DNA from: Viridibacillus sp050279675
Lineage (GTDB): Bacteria > Bacillota > Bacilli > Bacillales_A > Planococcaceae
Reading direction: 5' to 3'
Length of the DNA: 64,000 nt
Assembly (NCBI RefSeq): GCF_050279675.1
Contig: NZ_JBNNUK010000001.1
Span: 310,001-374,000 of the forward strand
Each line of letters starts with the position of its first letter. Position 1 is the stretch's first letter. The notes beneath the pieces were generated by a model. That model ran no database searches, had not been told where the DNA came from, and saw only the letters and a program-made list of their open reading frames with translations. The position numbers were made by a program, and so were the translations under genes. Shown here in pieces: positions 1 to 9,472 of the stretch.

Positions 1-224
1 GATGGGTACGATTGCTTAAAGCTTCTTATAACGTATCAAATACCAGTGGCGTTTGCTATTGGCTGTAAAGCCTGAAGGTAACAATCTCGCTATTAAATAA
101 ATGGATGATTGTCGATATATCGTCGTACTCCCGTATTGAATATACGTTTTTTCAACAAAAAACACCACCATTATATGCACTTTTAACTAGTGTAACATTT
201 AGGTAGGTGTTTCATGTTGTCTCA

Positions 225-640
225 GTAATTCAGGAGTCCAATTTCTCACGAAATAGCTTGTGTTATTAACTGTTCAATAGTTTCATGATCACTATACGGC
301 CCGGTTGCCATAGACAAAATAGTACTAACATTTAGGTTCAATAATGGGTAGTGGTTTGTTTACAAGCGCTAGCGGAAGCGGAAGCGGATTAATTGCACAA
401 AAGCAATTTAAAACAACTATCATACATTCTTTTGTTTTTCGAAGGGAAAAACATCTTCATGTGAGTCAACTGGACAACCTGTCATATCAATAGGTTCAAG
501 TAGTATCAATAGCATATAGCAAGTTTCTGCATCCATTTTTTCTAATCGAAAACCCGGATTTTTTTACATTTGGAGAAAGCCGAAAATGGCTTTTGACTGT
601 CATTGGTGAAAAGCATTTGTGTCGGTGACTATGGTCACCG
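225..640 (-). pseudogene. Decayed second copy of the CotY/CotZ-like locus
   Basis: This stretch closely repeats the sequence at about 3830-4200, including the CotY/CotZ-like reading frame and the start of the small gene that follows it. It carries indels (for example a shortened A-run after the gaaggg stretch near 440) and an in-frame stop in the part matching the downstream small gene, so neither frame is open. The resemblance stops near 640, before the N-terminal half of the coat gene. I read it as a truncated duplicate of the locus at 3636-4326. The first 225 bases of the window show no gene I can support. Confidence 0.6.
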
Positions 641-707
641 AAATAATCCAAACGATAAAGAATTGTGTTGGTACCTAGTACTCATAATTTTTCCATTTAA
701 TATATTA

Positions 708-1988
708 TTAAAATCCAGCTAATGCTTTAGCGTAGTAGAGTGGAGTTACCATACTTTTATAGTATAATTCAGCATCTATTTCTCTTTTTCTAAATGCCCT
801 ATAGCGTATTTGGATTTCTAAAACCCATAGTTTAAGGTTTGAATCAACTATAATATCAAAGGCCACGTCTCCAAGGTGAACGCCTTTTTCTTCAATGGTT
901 TCTGCTAGACTTTCACATAGTTGAACCATCTCTTTCTCTTTCTCTTTTGCTTGTTCGGGAGATAAATGATAAATAGAAGTTAATGCTTCCAATCCAGAAA
1001 GCATAGTATATCTATTATGGAAATTCGTAATAATACTATTTTCATTTGAAACTTTGCATGTAAAACCTGGACTATTCCATTGTTTAGTTGCATCCTTTTG
1101 TAAAACTACCCTAAAATCCACATTTCTATTTTCTGTTTTATAAGCGACAGATTGTTGAAGTACATAGTTTTTTCTTTTTAATGCTTTATAAAGAGAATTT
1201 ACATTAAAAAAACTCTGACTACTTGAGTCGTTTTCTTTTAAGGAATATCCATTTTCTTTTTTTTCAATTACCCTAATACCTTCTCCATTAGCTCTTGTTG
1301 TAGGCTTAACATAGATTTCGTTATAATTTTCTAACATTTTGATTAAAGAGGACTTCGATAATTTGGTTGTTTTCGGTAAAAAAGATTCTAGATTAGGATT
1401 TTCGGAGAACACTTCAAACTGCTGCCACTTGTTTAAATAGTGAGAATTAAAAACCTCAACATCATGTTGGGTTAATCGGTTATACAACTCGACAGGTAAT
1501 TTTTTTCTCCTATTATATATTACATCCGGAAATGGAAATGTTCCTTCTAACCATTGTGTTTTTTGTGTTTTACCACTTGGGTTATAATAGTAACCATTAA
1601 TCGTTTTTTCTTCTAAATTGATATCTTTTAGTCTACAAACAAAGAGTAACCCCTTTATATTTTTATAGTCAATTGTTCTCCCAATGCGCTCTTGGTTAAA
1701 AAACCTTTTATACGAAATCATTATGCCAATTACAGGACCAATTTTTATTGTATTGTTATCTATCACGATTTCATAAGGGAGCTCCATCGGAATGTTATAT
1801 CGTTCCATAATATCTTTTGAAATTGCTATTGTATTTATTGGCAGATCAGCATTCAATTCGACTGAAACTTCACATTTCCACTGTCCAAACTGTATTTCAA
1901 TTTTCTCCTTACTTGAAAAATTAGTCACTATATCTTGTGAAAGGTAAATTTGATTTTTTTTATCTGTTAATACCCATTGAATATCCAT
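708..1988 (-). CDS. YheC/YheD family endospore coat-associated ATP-grasp protein
   Basis: 426-aa protein of the YheC/YheD family, which in Bacillus is associated with the spore coat and has an ATP-grasp fold of unknown substrate. The N-terminal ~110 residues form the family-specific beta-rich domain; the ATP-grasp part follows with PDVIYNRR at about 154-161, a Lys-containing strand (YVKPTTRANGEG) near 226-237 and a metal-site-like segment near the C-terminus (LWVLEIQIRYRA). The start MDIQW is preceded by AGGAGGTG at good spacing. It lies 38 bases downstream of a paralogue that begins MNIQW, so the two are tandem duplicates and probably co-transcribed. Expression during sporulation is inferred from the family only. 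Confidence 0.88.
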   Translation of the reverse strand: MDIQWVLTDKKNQIYLSQDIVTNFSSKEKIEIQFGQWKCEVSVELNADLPINTIAISKDIMERYNIPMELPYEIVIDNNTIKIGPVIGIMISYKRFFNQERIGRTIDYKNIKGLLFVCRLKDINLEEKTINGYYYNPSGKTQKTQWLEGTFPFPDVIYNRRKKLPVELYNRLTQHDVEVFNSHYLNKWQQFEVFSENPNLESFLPKTTKLSKSSLIKMLENYNEIYVKPTTRANGEGIRVIEKKENGYSLKENDSSSQSFFNVNSLYKALKRKNYVLQQSVAYKTENRNVDFRVVLQKDATKQWNSPGFTCKVSNENSIITNFHNRYTMLSGLEALTSIYHLSPEQAKEKEKEMVQLCESLAETIEEKGVHLGDVAFDIIVDSNLKLWVLEIQIRYRAFRKREIDAELYYKSMVTPLYYAKALAGF

Positions 1989-2026
1989 TTTTTCACCTCC
2001 TTTTATTTTTTTTGGATAAAGATAGA

Positions 2027-3352
2027 TTATGACTCACCATATTTAGTAATTGCTTTAGCATATTTAAACGGGGTGGTCATAATCTTGTGGAAAATTTCAG
2101 AAGGGATTTCATATGCCTTTTTTTCTGCTGCATAGTTCAATTGCAACTCAAGTAGCCATAAATGGAGATTATCATCTAAAATGATATCGGCAGCTATGTC
2201 TGCAATATGCATCCCTCGTTCCTCGTAAACTTGAACAGCTGACTTTACTAGCTCAACCATATCGTTTTCAATTCTCAGGGCTGATTCTTCGTCTAATTGG
2301 TAAATAGTAGACAAAGCTTCTTTACCAGTTAGCAGATTTTCCCTGCCAATGGTATTTGTCACAACGCTATCTTCCTTAGAAATCCTTGTTGTAAAACCTT
2401 GGAATATCCACTCTTTTTTATCATTCTTTTGGAGATAAACCCTAAAATCTAGCACTCGTTTTCCATATCTAAATGGTACGGGCTGCTGTACAATCGAAGG
2501 GGAAATAATATTACTATCAAGAAATTTTTTTAATTGTCTCTTATTTTCCAGGAACGTAGAGTGTTGCATTGAATCACGAACCATAAAACCATTATTTGTC
2601 CGACATAAATGAAAGATACCTCTACCACGTGAATTTCTTCGGGCTTTTATATAAAGCGCATCGTTTTCCTTAAGTAATGCAGTTAATTGGTTAACATCGG
2701 TGTATTTTTCTGTATACGGCAAATGTTTTCTTAGCTGTATCTGTTTTGATAAATACCTCCAAATTAGCCACTTATCCAGGTTTAGATAGAAAGAATTAAA
2801 AAGTACATCCCCAAGTTTTTTTTGTAACTCTGAAATAGTACGCTTTTTTATAAACGACCGATTAAAAATCACATCAGGTAGAGGAAACTCCCCATATCCC
2901 CACTGACCCCCGTTTTCAGTCCCATTAGGAGAATAATAATATCCTGCTATTCGTGAATCTTTAACGTTAATAGACTCTTTAGTACAAATAAAAATTAACC
3001 CTTTAGTTTCTTCATACTCTTTAAATCTAGGTAAATAGATTGAAAGCGTTTTATCGCTATAGTTTTTCAGTGTACCTGTAACGATAAAAGCCATTATTGG
3101 GCCGAGATAAATATGGCCCTCTTTTAATAAACAATCGTATGGTAATTCGGTTGGAATTGTATATGAGCTACTGAGGCCCATGGGTAATCCAATTGTTTCT
3201 TCCTTAATATCTACATCTTTGAGTACATTTAACTCTATTTCAAATGAACCAAAATGTATTGTTAACACTTTAGGTTGTGATAGGCTATCAAACAATGATT
3301 CAGATAATACCATTTGGTTTTCCTTTATTGATTCCATCCATTGAATATTCAT
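2027..3352 (-). CDS. YheC/YheD family endospore coat-associated ATP-grasp protein (paralogue 2)
   Basis: 441-aa paralogue of the gene just downstream. I place the start at MNIQW, preceded by a GGGGGAT ribosome site, rather than at an ATG six codons upstream; the paralogue's MDIQW start supports this. Domain order is the same: an N-terminal beta domain, the family motif LPDVIFNRS near residue 163, an ATP-grasp central region (YIKARRNSRGRGIF) and a C-terminal LWLLELQLNYAAE segment. The family is known from the spore coat or cortex of Bacillus, and its reaction is unknown. Having several copies in one cluster is common in spore formers and may reflect variation of the spore surface (inference). 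Confidence 0.87.
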   Translation of the reverse strand: MNIQWMESIKENQMVLSESLFDSLSQPKVLTIHFGSFEIELNVLKDVDIKEETIGLPMGLSSSYTIPTELPYDCLLKEGHIYLGPIMAFIVTGTLKNYSDKTLSIYLPRFKEYEETKGLIFICTKESINVKDSRIAGYYYSPNGTENGGQWGYGEFPLPDVIFNRSFIKKRTISELQKKLGDVLFNSFYLNLDKWLIWRYLSKQIQLRKHLPYTEKYTDVNQLTALLKENDALYIKARRNSRGRGIFHLCRTNNGFMVRDSMQHSTFLENKRQLKKFLDSNIISPSIVQQPVPFRYGKRVLDFRVYLQKNDKKEWIFQGFTTRISKEDSVVTNTIGRENLLTGKEALSTIYQLDEESALRIENDMVELVKSAVQVYEERGMHIADIAADIILDDNLHLWLLELQLNYAAEKKAYEIPSEIFHKIMTTPFKYAKAITKYGES

Positions 3353-3635
3353 TTTCTTTATCCCCCACATACATAATAAAAAAACCTCGTGTTCCCTTAC
3401 TTAGAGTATTCATATTTCCTATTAATGCTTGGACTTTTATCTCGAATAGCCGTCTTAAAAACATGTAAATAGTCTACAGGTTCCTCAATTTTGAAACATT
3501 ATCAAGGTAAGGGGAAATCATTAAAACTATTCTTTTGTTTAAACATATCATGCATTAAGTTAGTTCCTATCTATTCAAGTATATTTTATGTAAAATGTCT
3601 GGTTGAATTCTTAGCGGGAAAAGGAAAGGGTGGCT

Positions 3636-3923
3636 CTAAATAAAATGGGGAAGACTATTACAAACAATTTTATTGAATAAATCTATCGTTGCATAGGGTA
3701 CAACACTACTTGTAAATACAATATTATCCATTTTTTTCGCAGATATTCTGATGAATGATCCAACTTTATTATTAGCCAAAGTGGCTAATAATGAAGATAT
3801 GATATAATCGAAAACCACAAACCATTCTTTACAAATGGCTTGTGGTTTTAACTGTTCAACGGTTTCATGATCGCTAAGCCGTCCGGTTGCCATAGACAAA
3901 ATAGTACTAACATTTAGGTTCAA
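3636..3923 (-). CDS. Small hypothetical protein downstream of the CotY/CotZ-like gene
   Basis: Reading frame of about 95 aa that overlaps the end of the CotY/CotZ-like gene. The only start giving full length is a TTG; an ATG at MATGRL lies a little further in, and neither has a clear ribosome site. I do not recognise the protein. It has a hydrophobic middle (about 38-50) and no cysteine-rich coat signature. Part of it is repeated in broken form at 225-330, so the duplicated unit covered both genes. It could be real and translationally coupled to the gene above, or itself a remnant; confidence is low. Confidence 0.35.
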   Translation of the reverse strand: MNLNVSTILSMATGRLSDHETVEQLKPQAICKEWFVVFDYIISSLLATLANNKVGSFIRISAKKMDNIVFTSSVVPYATIDLFNKIVCNSLPHFI

Positions 3924-4326
3924 TAATGGGTAGTGGTTTGTTTACAAGCGCTAGCGGAAGCGGATTAATTGCACAAAAGCAATTTAAAACAACTATAATA
4001 CATTCTTTTGTTTTTCGAAGGGAAAAAACATCTTCATGTGAGTCAACTGGACATCCGTCCATATCAACAGGTTCAAGTAGTGTCAATAGCGCACAGCATG
4101 TTTCCTCATCCAGTTTTTCTAATCGAAAAAAAGAAGTTTTTATGCAGTTGAAAAAAGCCGAAAATGGCTTTTGACTGTCATTGGTGAAAAGCATAAAGGG
4201 GATAGTATCAAATTTTTGGAGGCTACATATGAACTGAAAATCTATGTCCATTTCAGATAATATTCTTTGTTCCTTCTGTAATTTTTTCATCGCAAGGCAA
4301 ATGTTACTTGCTTTATCCATACCCAC
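3907..4326 (-). CDS. CotY/CotZ-like spore coat protein
   Basis: 139-aa protein with the pattern of the CotY/CotZ (ExsY) spore coat or exosporium family: a mid-domain FIC...TIPFMLFTN stretch (about 32-49), FFRLEKLDEETCCALLTLL (about 67-85) and a C-terminal strand with LNCFCAINPLPL (about 114-125). These proteins self-assemble into disulfide-linked layers of the outer coat or exosporium. The length is slightly short for the family (about 150-160 aa) and it has few cysteines. Start: GTG at 4326 or ATG two codons later; a GAGGAGG ribosome site serves either. It sits between YheC/YheD genes, consistent with a spore-surface locus, and has a broken twin at 225-640. Confidence 0.72.
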   Translation of the reverse strand: MGMDKASNICLAMKKLQKEQRILSEMDIDFQFICSLQKFDTIPFMLFTNDSQKPFSAFFNCIKTSFFRLEKLDEETCCALLTLLEPVDMDGCPVDSHEDVFSLRKTKECIIVVLNCFCAINPLPLALVNKPLPIIEPKC

Positions 4327-4412
4327 TCAACCTCCTCTCAGTGTGAAAGATAAATTAATAGTATTATATAGTGTAAGGTGGGCAAAGGTGCTGGGGATAG
4401 AATGATTTTGAT

Positions 4413-5435
4413 TTATCCTTCTTTCTTTTTTTGAATGGCAAGATAGGCAGCATAAGGAATTGTATTCATTGCAGCAGCAAACCCTCGATGACCATAACCT
4501 GGTCTCCAATTTACTTCATATATCCAAATCTTTTTATTTTCATCAATTCCTATATCAATCCCGAGCTCATCTAGTTGTTTTTTATACATGGCTTCAAACT
4601 TTTTTGGAAAACGAGCAGCAAAATGTTCAAGAGTCTTTTGAATATCATACCCCTTTAACCCATATTCTCTTTTAAAAAAATCTTCGAGATTCCCAGTATA
4701 GCCTCCACTGCTAATATTACTTATAATCCCATCTTTAGATCCAATACGTGGATAAATTAAGGTAGTAACCCATGTTCCTGACCCATTTTTTTGAACATGA
4801 ATTCGGAAATCAAAGGGAAGTCCATCCTTTGTCCTGCTTGATATATAAGGCTGAACTAGAAATGGTTTCTCACTTATAATAGCCTCAATTTCTAAATGAA
4901 GTTCAGCTTCATCAATCGTCTTGCGTTTGGTTCCTTCTACAAGGTCAAATTTATCCCCGTTCCGCTCAATAAATCGTACATGTTTTCCATTATTACCCTT
5001 TAAAGGCTTTACAACGATTTTATTAAAGTCTTTAATTGCATTAAAAACTTCTTGAGGCTCTTTGATCTTGTTAGATGGTATTAAATAATTTGTAAACTCC
5101 GGTATCTTACTTATAATTTTGCATACTTTCATTTTGTTTCCTATTGGATGACTCGTGAAAGGAATAATCTTTTTTAGCTGCGAATATAGTTTTTTCTGAT
5201 ATGATGTCTTCAAACTGGAAGGATTATAAATTACATCTGGAAACGGCATTTCTTTTTGAAGCCAATTTCCATTCTCGTATACATAGCCATGAATAATTTT
5301 ATCTTCAAATTTAACATTTCTTGGTGAAAAGTAATAAAATTCTATACCCTCCATTTTTGCAACGGCAGCACAAAAATAAGCTCTTTTAACCTTTAGAGGA
5401 TTTTTTCTATAATAAAGCATACCAACTGTAACCAT
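4413..5435 (-). CDS. YheC/YheD family ATP-grasp protein (short form)
   Basis: 340-aa YheC/YheD-type protein lacking the N-terminal beta domain of its two longer paralogues. It opens MVTVGMLYYRKNP and carries the family motif MPFPDVIYNPS (about 65-75), an ATP-grasp region with KIVVKPLKGNNGKHVRF (about 134-150), LVQPYI and a C-terminal GIDIGIDENKKIWIYEVNWR segment expected to bind Mg-ATP. A GGAG ribosome site precedes the ATG. It begins 12 bases after the upstream ATP-grasp ligase gene ends, so the pair probably forms one operon. Substrate and ligated product are unknown for the family. A spore-surface role is inferred from relatives and neighbours. Confidence 0.85.
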   Translation of the reverse strand: MVTVGMLYYRKNPLKVKRAYFCAAVAKMEGIEFYYFSPRNVKFEDKIIHGYVYENGNWLQKEMPFPDVIYNPSSLKTSYQKKLYSQLKKIIPFTSHPIGNKMKVCKIISKIPEFTNYLIPSNKIKEPQEVFNAIKDFNKIVVKPLKGNNGKHVRFIERNGDKFDLVEGTKRKTIDEAELHLEIEAIISEKPFLVQPYISSRTKDGLPFDFRIHVQKNGSGTWVTTLIYPRIGSKDGIISNISSGGYTGNLEDFFKREYGLKGYDIQKTLEHFAARFPKKFEAMYKKQLDELGIDIGIDENKKIWIYEVNWRPGYGHRGFAAAMNTIPYAAYLAIQKKKEG

Positions 5436-5447
5436 TTCATCCCACTC

Positions 5448-6665
5448 CTATATCGGATCCAAATAGAATTTAATATTACTCGCAGCATTTACTGCGTTTC
5501 TCTTTGCTTCATCCGACGAATCTCCGGACGCAATAACGTATCCGTAACGATGCCCCATTGATAGTGGGGGCATTATAGTTGCACCTTTACGGGGCTTTAT
5601 ATAAACTTCTCTAACTCCAGGTTGCTTAGCAGCCTTATTTTTACCAGTAACCTTTAAAAGATGCCCATAAGAGTTACTTGTTAAATAATGGGTATATATA
5701 GGTTTTTCGAATTTTCTTTTCAAGTCAGGTTCATAACCTAGATAAAGCTTGATCGTTTCTTCCACTAGATTAGTTCCAAATGCTTCCTCTATCATTCGAT
5801 TCATTGCACCGCCAGATATTCTAGGATTAATCTCAACTAACTTCCAATTTCCATTTACATATCTAATTTCAATATGACAAGCAGCATTCGTTACACCTAG
5901 GTCGTTTATTATCGATTCAACCGCATTATAAAGCTCATCATATAGGTCTTCCTCTAGAGTTAGCTGTAAATCATAACCTGTTATAATAAATTTTATTTTT
6001 TTTGTGATATCTTGTTTGAAAACAGCGACAACAGTTAATTTACCATTATGCACAAGAAGCTCAACTAAATACTGTGGCCCGTCTAAGTATTCCTCGAGTA
6101 GTATATTTTGATTAGGATAGAGTGTTAAAATTTTCTTCATTACCGTTTTCATATTAAATTCATTTTCGACTAAATGGACATCCTTTGACCCTTTTGACAC
6201 TGCTGATTTTATAATTAGCGGAAAATGATAACTTCTATTAATAAAGTGCTTCAAGTCGTCTGTTGGTTGGTATACCTCAAAATAAGGAGTCGTTGCATTC
6301 TCCCTTAATGCTGTTCTCAACACCGTCTTATCTTCCATTAATTTTAAAGCTTCTACAGAGATACCCGACTCACATAATTCATTCATAAGCTGTACAGCAA
6401 GTGATACAAATGGATCCACAAAGCTAACAATAGCGTTTATAATTTTCCCTTGTTGTTGAAGCTGTCTTAACTTAGTTCGAATAAAATCCTCGGTTATTTT
6501 TTTGGTATGGATCATTTGAGAAACATCTGGAAATTCTTTTCGCTGCACCATAAAGCTCTCTCTTTCAGTTAACAATACTGTGAGAAATCCTAATCGTGCA
6601 GCAGCTTTTATAGCCTCTCTACTTGATCCAGATTTTGTTGTTTCAATAAATATGATACTCTTCAT
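5448..6665 (-). CDS. ATP-grasp domain carboxylate-amine ligase
   Basis: 405-aa ATP-grasp enzyme of the carbamoyl-phosphate-synthetase-like (L-amino acid ligase) type. The N-terminus is a pre-ATP-grasp Rossmann-like domain (MKSIIFIETTKSGSSREA). The central domain holds FPLIIKSAVSKGSKDV (about 148-163), LLEEYLDGPQYLVELL, and the Mg-site pair in CHIEIRY and WKLVEINPRISGGAMNRM (about 276-293). The C-terminal ~90 residues resemble the lid/BL domain of such ligases. It heads the minus-strand spore-surface block and is followed 12 bases on by a YheC/YheD gene. A peptide or amino-acid ligation role is family knowledge; the actual substrate cannot be told from sequence. Confidence 0.8.
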   Translation of the reverse strand: MKSIIFIETTKSGSSREAIKAAARLGFLTVLLTERESFMVQRKEFPDVSQMIHTKKITEDFIRTKLRQLQQQGKIINAIVSFVDPFVSLAVQLMNELCESGISVEALKLMEDKTVLRTALRENATTPYFEVYQPTDDLKHFINRSYHFPLIIKSAVSKGSKDVHLVENEFNMKTVMKKILTLYPNQNILLEEYLDGPQYLVELLVHNGKLTVVAVFKQDITKKIKFIITGYDLQLTLEEDLYDELYNAVESIINDLGVTNAACHIEIRYVNGNWKLVEINPRISGGAMNRMIEEAFGTNLVEETIKLYLGYEPDLKRKFEKPIYTHYLTSNSYGHLLKVTGKNKAAKQPGVREVYIKPRKGATIMPPLSMGHRYGYVIASGDSSDEAKRNAVNAASNIKFYLDPI

Positions 6666-7129
6666 GTTCTACCTCACTCTCTAGAAATAAAGAAATCAAT
6701 CATAATTAATAGTGAAATCTTACAAATAGTTTTAAATATCAAATTGGTGTCGTTTTACACTTGAAAATTTTAAAAAAACTAATCCTTTTTACCTATTTGA
6801 TATCTAATGAAATCATGCTCTCTACATAAAGATTCTTTATTATTATTATTATGCGATTAATGTGTATTGCTATAGGCCTTGAATGTGTAATTATTTCTAA
6901 ATGCCTATAATTAAATGATGCCGGTCACTCATTTAAATTAAGCCTTTTTAAAATAAAAGGGTAAAAATTATCCAATACTATGAGTTTATTACTTTAATAT
7001 ATGTATGCTATTAATGTTGCTCTACATAAGGTATAAGGAGCTGATTAAAATGTACGGCATAAAAATTGTATTTGGAATAAATTGTTATATCATAAATGAA
7101 AAACTAAAAAAAGTGTTATCGATTTACCT

Positions 7130-7441
7130 AGAGATTATTGTATTTTCGATATTAAAACTAGAATTAGATCCAACTTATGAAGAAATAATTGAATTAGCTG
7201 CTTTAAAAGTGCGTGATAATAAAATTGTAGATAGATATGAAAGTATTGAAAACCGGATAACGAAATCTATAGATTTATAACTCAATTAACTTGAATTACG
7301 AAAGCTAAATTAAATGAAGCTTTACCGAAAGAAAATATCTTACTAGAGTTTTTCGATTTTAGAAAAGGTGACTTTTTAGTGGTGCACAATGCTAATTTTG
7401 ATATCAAAAATATGCATAAAATTAAATTTATACTTTTCTGA
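7130..7441 (+). pseudogene. Relic of a DnaQ/PolC-type DEDD 3'-5' exonuclease
   Basis: Two pieces of one decayed domain are visible. The first reads EIIVFSILKLELDPTYEE then IIELAALKVRDNKIVDRYES, matching the Exo I strand of PolC/DnaQ exonucleases, where the catalytic DxE would lie in the FSILK segment and is gone. After stops near 7280, a second piece reads LPKENILLEFFDF then LVVHNANFDIKNM, matching the Exo II HNA.FD motif. The 91-aa open frame starting at 7005 contains the first piece only. With catalytic acids lost and the frame broken, this is not a working enzyme. It lies directly upstream of the leuA leader. Confidence 0.6.
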
Positions 7442-7494
7442 TAATTGTATTGACGAAAATGAATTCAAGGGTTAGAATCAAAACTAATCAAATA

Positions 7495-7766
7495 ATCAGT
7501 AAGCGATGATTGGAAATAGTAAAAGGATAAATAAGCTCTTCAGAGAGCCGGTGGTTGGTGAGAACCGGTAGTTATTTGCCTTTGAACTCGTCCAAGAGCT
7601 ACTCCGTGAAATAATAGTATCGGATGTCGGGATTCTGCCGTTAAAAGAATAGATGGTGATAGCCATCGAAGTGAGTGGGTTTATGTATTAGGCATGGATC
7701 AATTAGAGTGGTACCGCGAGCACAGCCTCGTCTCTATAGTTTCTATAGAGGCGGGGCTTTTTATTA
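7495..7766 (+). promoter_or_regulatory. Leucine T-box riboswitch upstream of leuA
   Basis: The leader has the T-box element AGAGTGGTACCGCG at about 7705-7718 followed by a G+C-rich terminator hairpin (7725-7758) with a T-run. Upstream are Stem I landmarks: an AGTAAG.GATGA 5' side, AGAGAGCC, the GGTTGGTGAGAACCGG stem-loop, and a GAA-CTC sequence near 7583 placed where the specifier loop is expected. CTC is a leucine codon, fitting the downstream gene. The T-box TGGT pairs with a tRNA acceptor end with discriminator A, as in tRNA-Leu. Uncharged tRNA-Leu would stabilise the antiterminator and turn on leuA. Confidence 0.9.
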
Positions 7767-7794
7767 TTTAAAAAAGAAAAGGAGTGTATGTGAA

Positions 7795-9390
7795 ATGTCG
7801 AGAAAAATATGGGTGTTTGATACAACTTTACGTGATGGGGAACAAGTACCGGGGGCGAAACTGAATTTATACGAAAAACTAGAAGTAGCTCATCAGTTAA
7901 AGAAATTGCAAGTTGATATTATTGAAGCGGGTTTCCCAGCATCGTCAGCCGGAGATTTTAATGCGGTAAAAGAAATTGCGATGAAGGTTGGGGATACTGA
8001 TAATATTATGATTACTGCCCTAGCGCGTGCTGTTAAAGCAGATATCGATGCGGTTTATAATAGCGTAAAGTATGCTGAGAAGCCGTTAATTCATATGGTT
8101 CTTGGTACTTCAGACATTCACGTTGAAAAGAAATTTGGTAAATCAAAAAATCAAATTCTAGATATTGGGGTTGAAGCTGTTAAATATGCTAAGACACTTT
8201 TACCAGAAGTGCAGTATTCTACAGAAGATGCATCACGCTCTGAGTTTGAATACTTATGGTCGACAATTGAAGCCGTTGTCAAGGCTGGTGCTACGATGAT
8301 TAATGTCCCAGACACAGTTGGTTATGCAGTGCCAGAGGAATTCGGTGAACTTATATTCAAATTAAATGACCGTCTAAAAAATCTGAATGAAAAAGTACTT
8401 TTAAGTGTACATTGTCATAATGATTTAGGTATGGCTACAGCAAATACATTAGCTGCTATAAAAAATGGAGCAGATAAAGTGGAGTGTACGATTAACGGAA
8501 TAGGAGAGCGAGCTGGAAATGCAGCATTAGAAGAGGTTGTTATGGCATTAAATACACGTTCACCTTTCTACAATGCAAACACAAATATTAATACAAAGGA
8601 AATTATGAACACATCTAAGCTTGTAAGTAGCCTAATGGGACTTGATGTACAGGTGAATAAAGCCATTACAGGAGATAACGCCTTTGCACATTCTTCTGGT
8701 ATTCACCAAGATGGTTTACTAAAATCACGTGATGCCTATGAAATTATTAGTCCTACTGAAGTTGGATTAGATGATATGGAGCTTGTTCTAACTGCCCGTT
8801 CTGGACGTCATGCAGTGAAAAATGCACTCGAAAAACTAGCCTTTAATAAGCTAACAGATGATCAATTTGAAGAAATTTTTGCTGACTTTTTAGTATTGGC
8901 TGATGCGAAAAAAGAAGTATATAACCACGATTTATATATCATTGTAGAGAAGTATTTTGCGCGTCATGACATGAATGAAGAAATTCACCATCACAGTGAA
9001 AATTTTTATGAGTTGTTGGATTTGCAAGTAATTAGTAATACAATTTTCCCATCAGCAAGCGTTAAAATAAAAAAGGGAGATCAGATTTTCAAAAGCAGCA
9101 CTACAGTAGCATCCGGTCCAATTGATGCACTTTACTCATCGATTAAAGAAATCATTGATATCGATATCAAATTATTAGAGTATAAAATTAGCAGTGTATC
9201 TAGAGGGAAAGAAGCATTAGGAAAAGTAAAATTACAAGTAGAATATAAAGGCGAAAAATATATTGCAAAAGCAACGGATACAGATGTCATTAAGGCAAGT
9301 GCTTTAGCTTATATTAATGCAGTAAATAGTATTATTGTAGATAATTTAATGCCTGAAATAAGCAAAGAACCTATTGCACAATCACTTTAA
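7795..9390 (+). CDS. leuA: 2-isopropylmalate synthase
   Basis: 531-aa enzyme condensing acetyl-CoA with 2-oxoisovalerate, the first committed step of leucine synthesis. The start MSRKIW follows an AGGAG site; an upstream in-frame extension runs through the T-box and is not used. The catalytic HMGL-like TIM barrel shows DTTLRDGEQVPG (about 9-20; most relatives have Ser where this has Val), HCHNDLGMATANT with the metal His pair, NGIGERAGNAALEE, and HSSGIHQDGLLK in the accessory domain. The C-terminal LeuA dimer/regulatory domain (about 400-520) should mediate leucine feedback. It stands alone with its T-box, not in a leuABCD operon. Alpha-isopropylmalate synthase fits better than citramalate synthase given the leucine specifier. 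Confidence 0.92.
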   Translation: MSRKIWVFDTTLRDGEQVPGAKLNLYEKLEVAHQLKKLQVDIIEAGFPASSAGDFNAVKEIAMKVGDTDNIMITALARAVKADIDAVYNSVKYAEKPLIHMVLGTSDIHVEKKFGKSKNQILDIGVEAVKYAKTLLPEVQYSTEDASRSEFEYLWSTIEAVVKAGATMINVPDTVGYAVPEEFGELIFKLNDRLKNLNEKVLLSVHCHNDLGMATANTLAAIKNGADKVECTINGIGERAGNAALEEVVMALNTRSPFYNANTNINTKEIMNTSKLVSSLMGLDVQVNKAITGDNAFAHSSGIHQDGLLKSRDAYEIISPTEVGLDDMELVLTARSGRHAVKNALEKLAFNKLTDDQFEEIFADFLVLADAKKEVYNHDLYIIVEKYFARHDMNEEIHHHSENFYELLDLQVISNTIFPSASVKIKKGDQIFKSSTTVASGPIDALYSSIKEIIDIDIKLLEYKISSVSRGKEALGKVKLQVEYKGEKYIAKATDTDVIKASALAYINAVNSIIVDNLMPEISKEPIAQSL

Positions 9391-9398
9391 ATGCCAAA

Positions 9399-9435
9399 GA
9401 CAACTTCTGCTTCATACGAGGAGTTGTTTTTGTTG
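9399..9435 (+). terminator. Probable rho-independent terminator after leuA
   Basis: CAACTTCT and AGGAGTTG pair around a short loop and are followed by TTTTTG, 10 bases after the leuA stop. Confidence 0.65.
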
Positions 9436-9472
9436 TTCAAGGGTCTTGTAATTTTTAAAGGAGGATAATAAA

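Noticed and set aside
4327..4509. 60-codon minus-strand frame upstream of the CotY/CotZ-like gene
   Set aside because: Overlaps the 3' end of the YheC/YheD gene out of frame, with no recognisable product.
7005..7280. 91-aa protein as a functional gene
   Set aside because: Its conserved part continues past its stop in another frame as an exonuclease fragment, and catalytic residues are missing; called a pseudogene.
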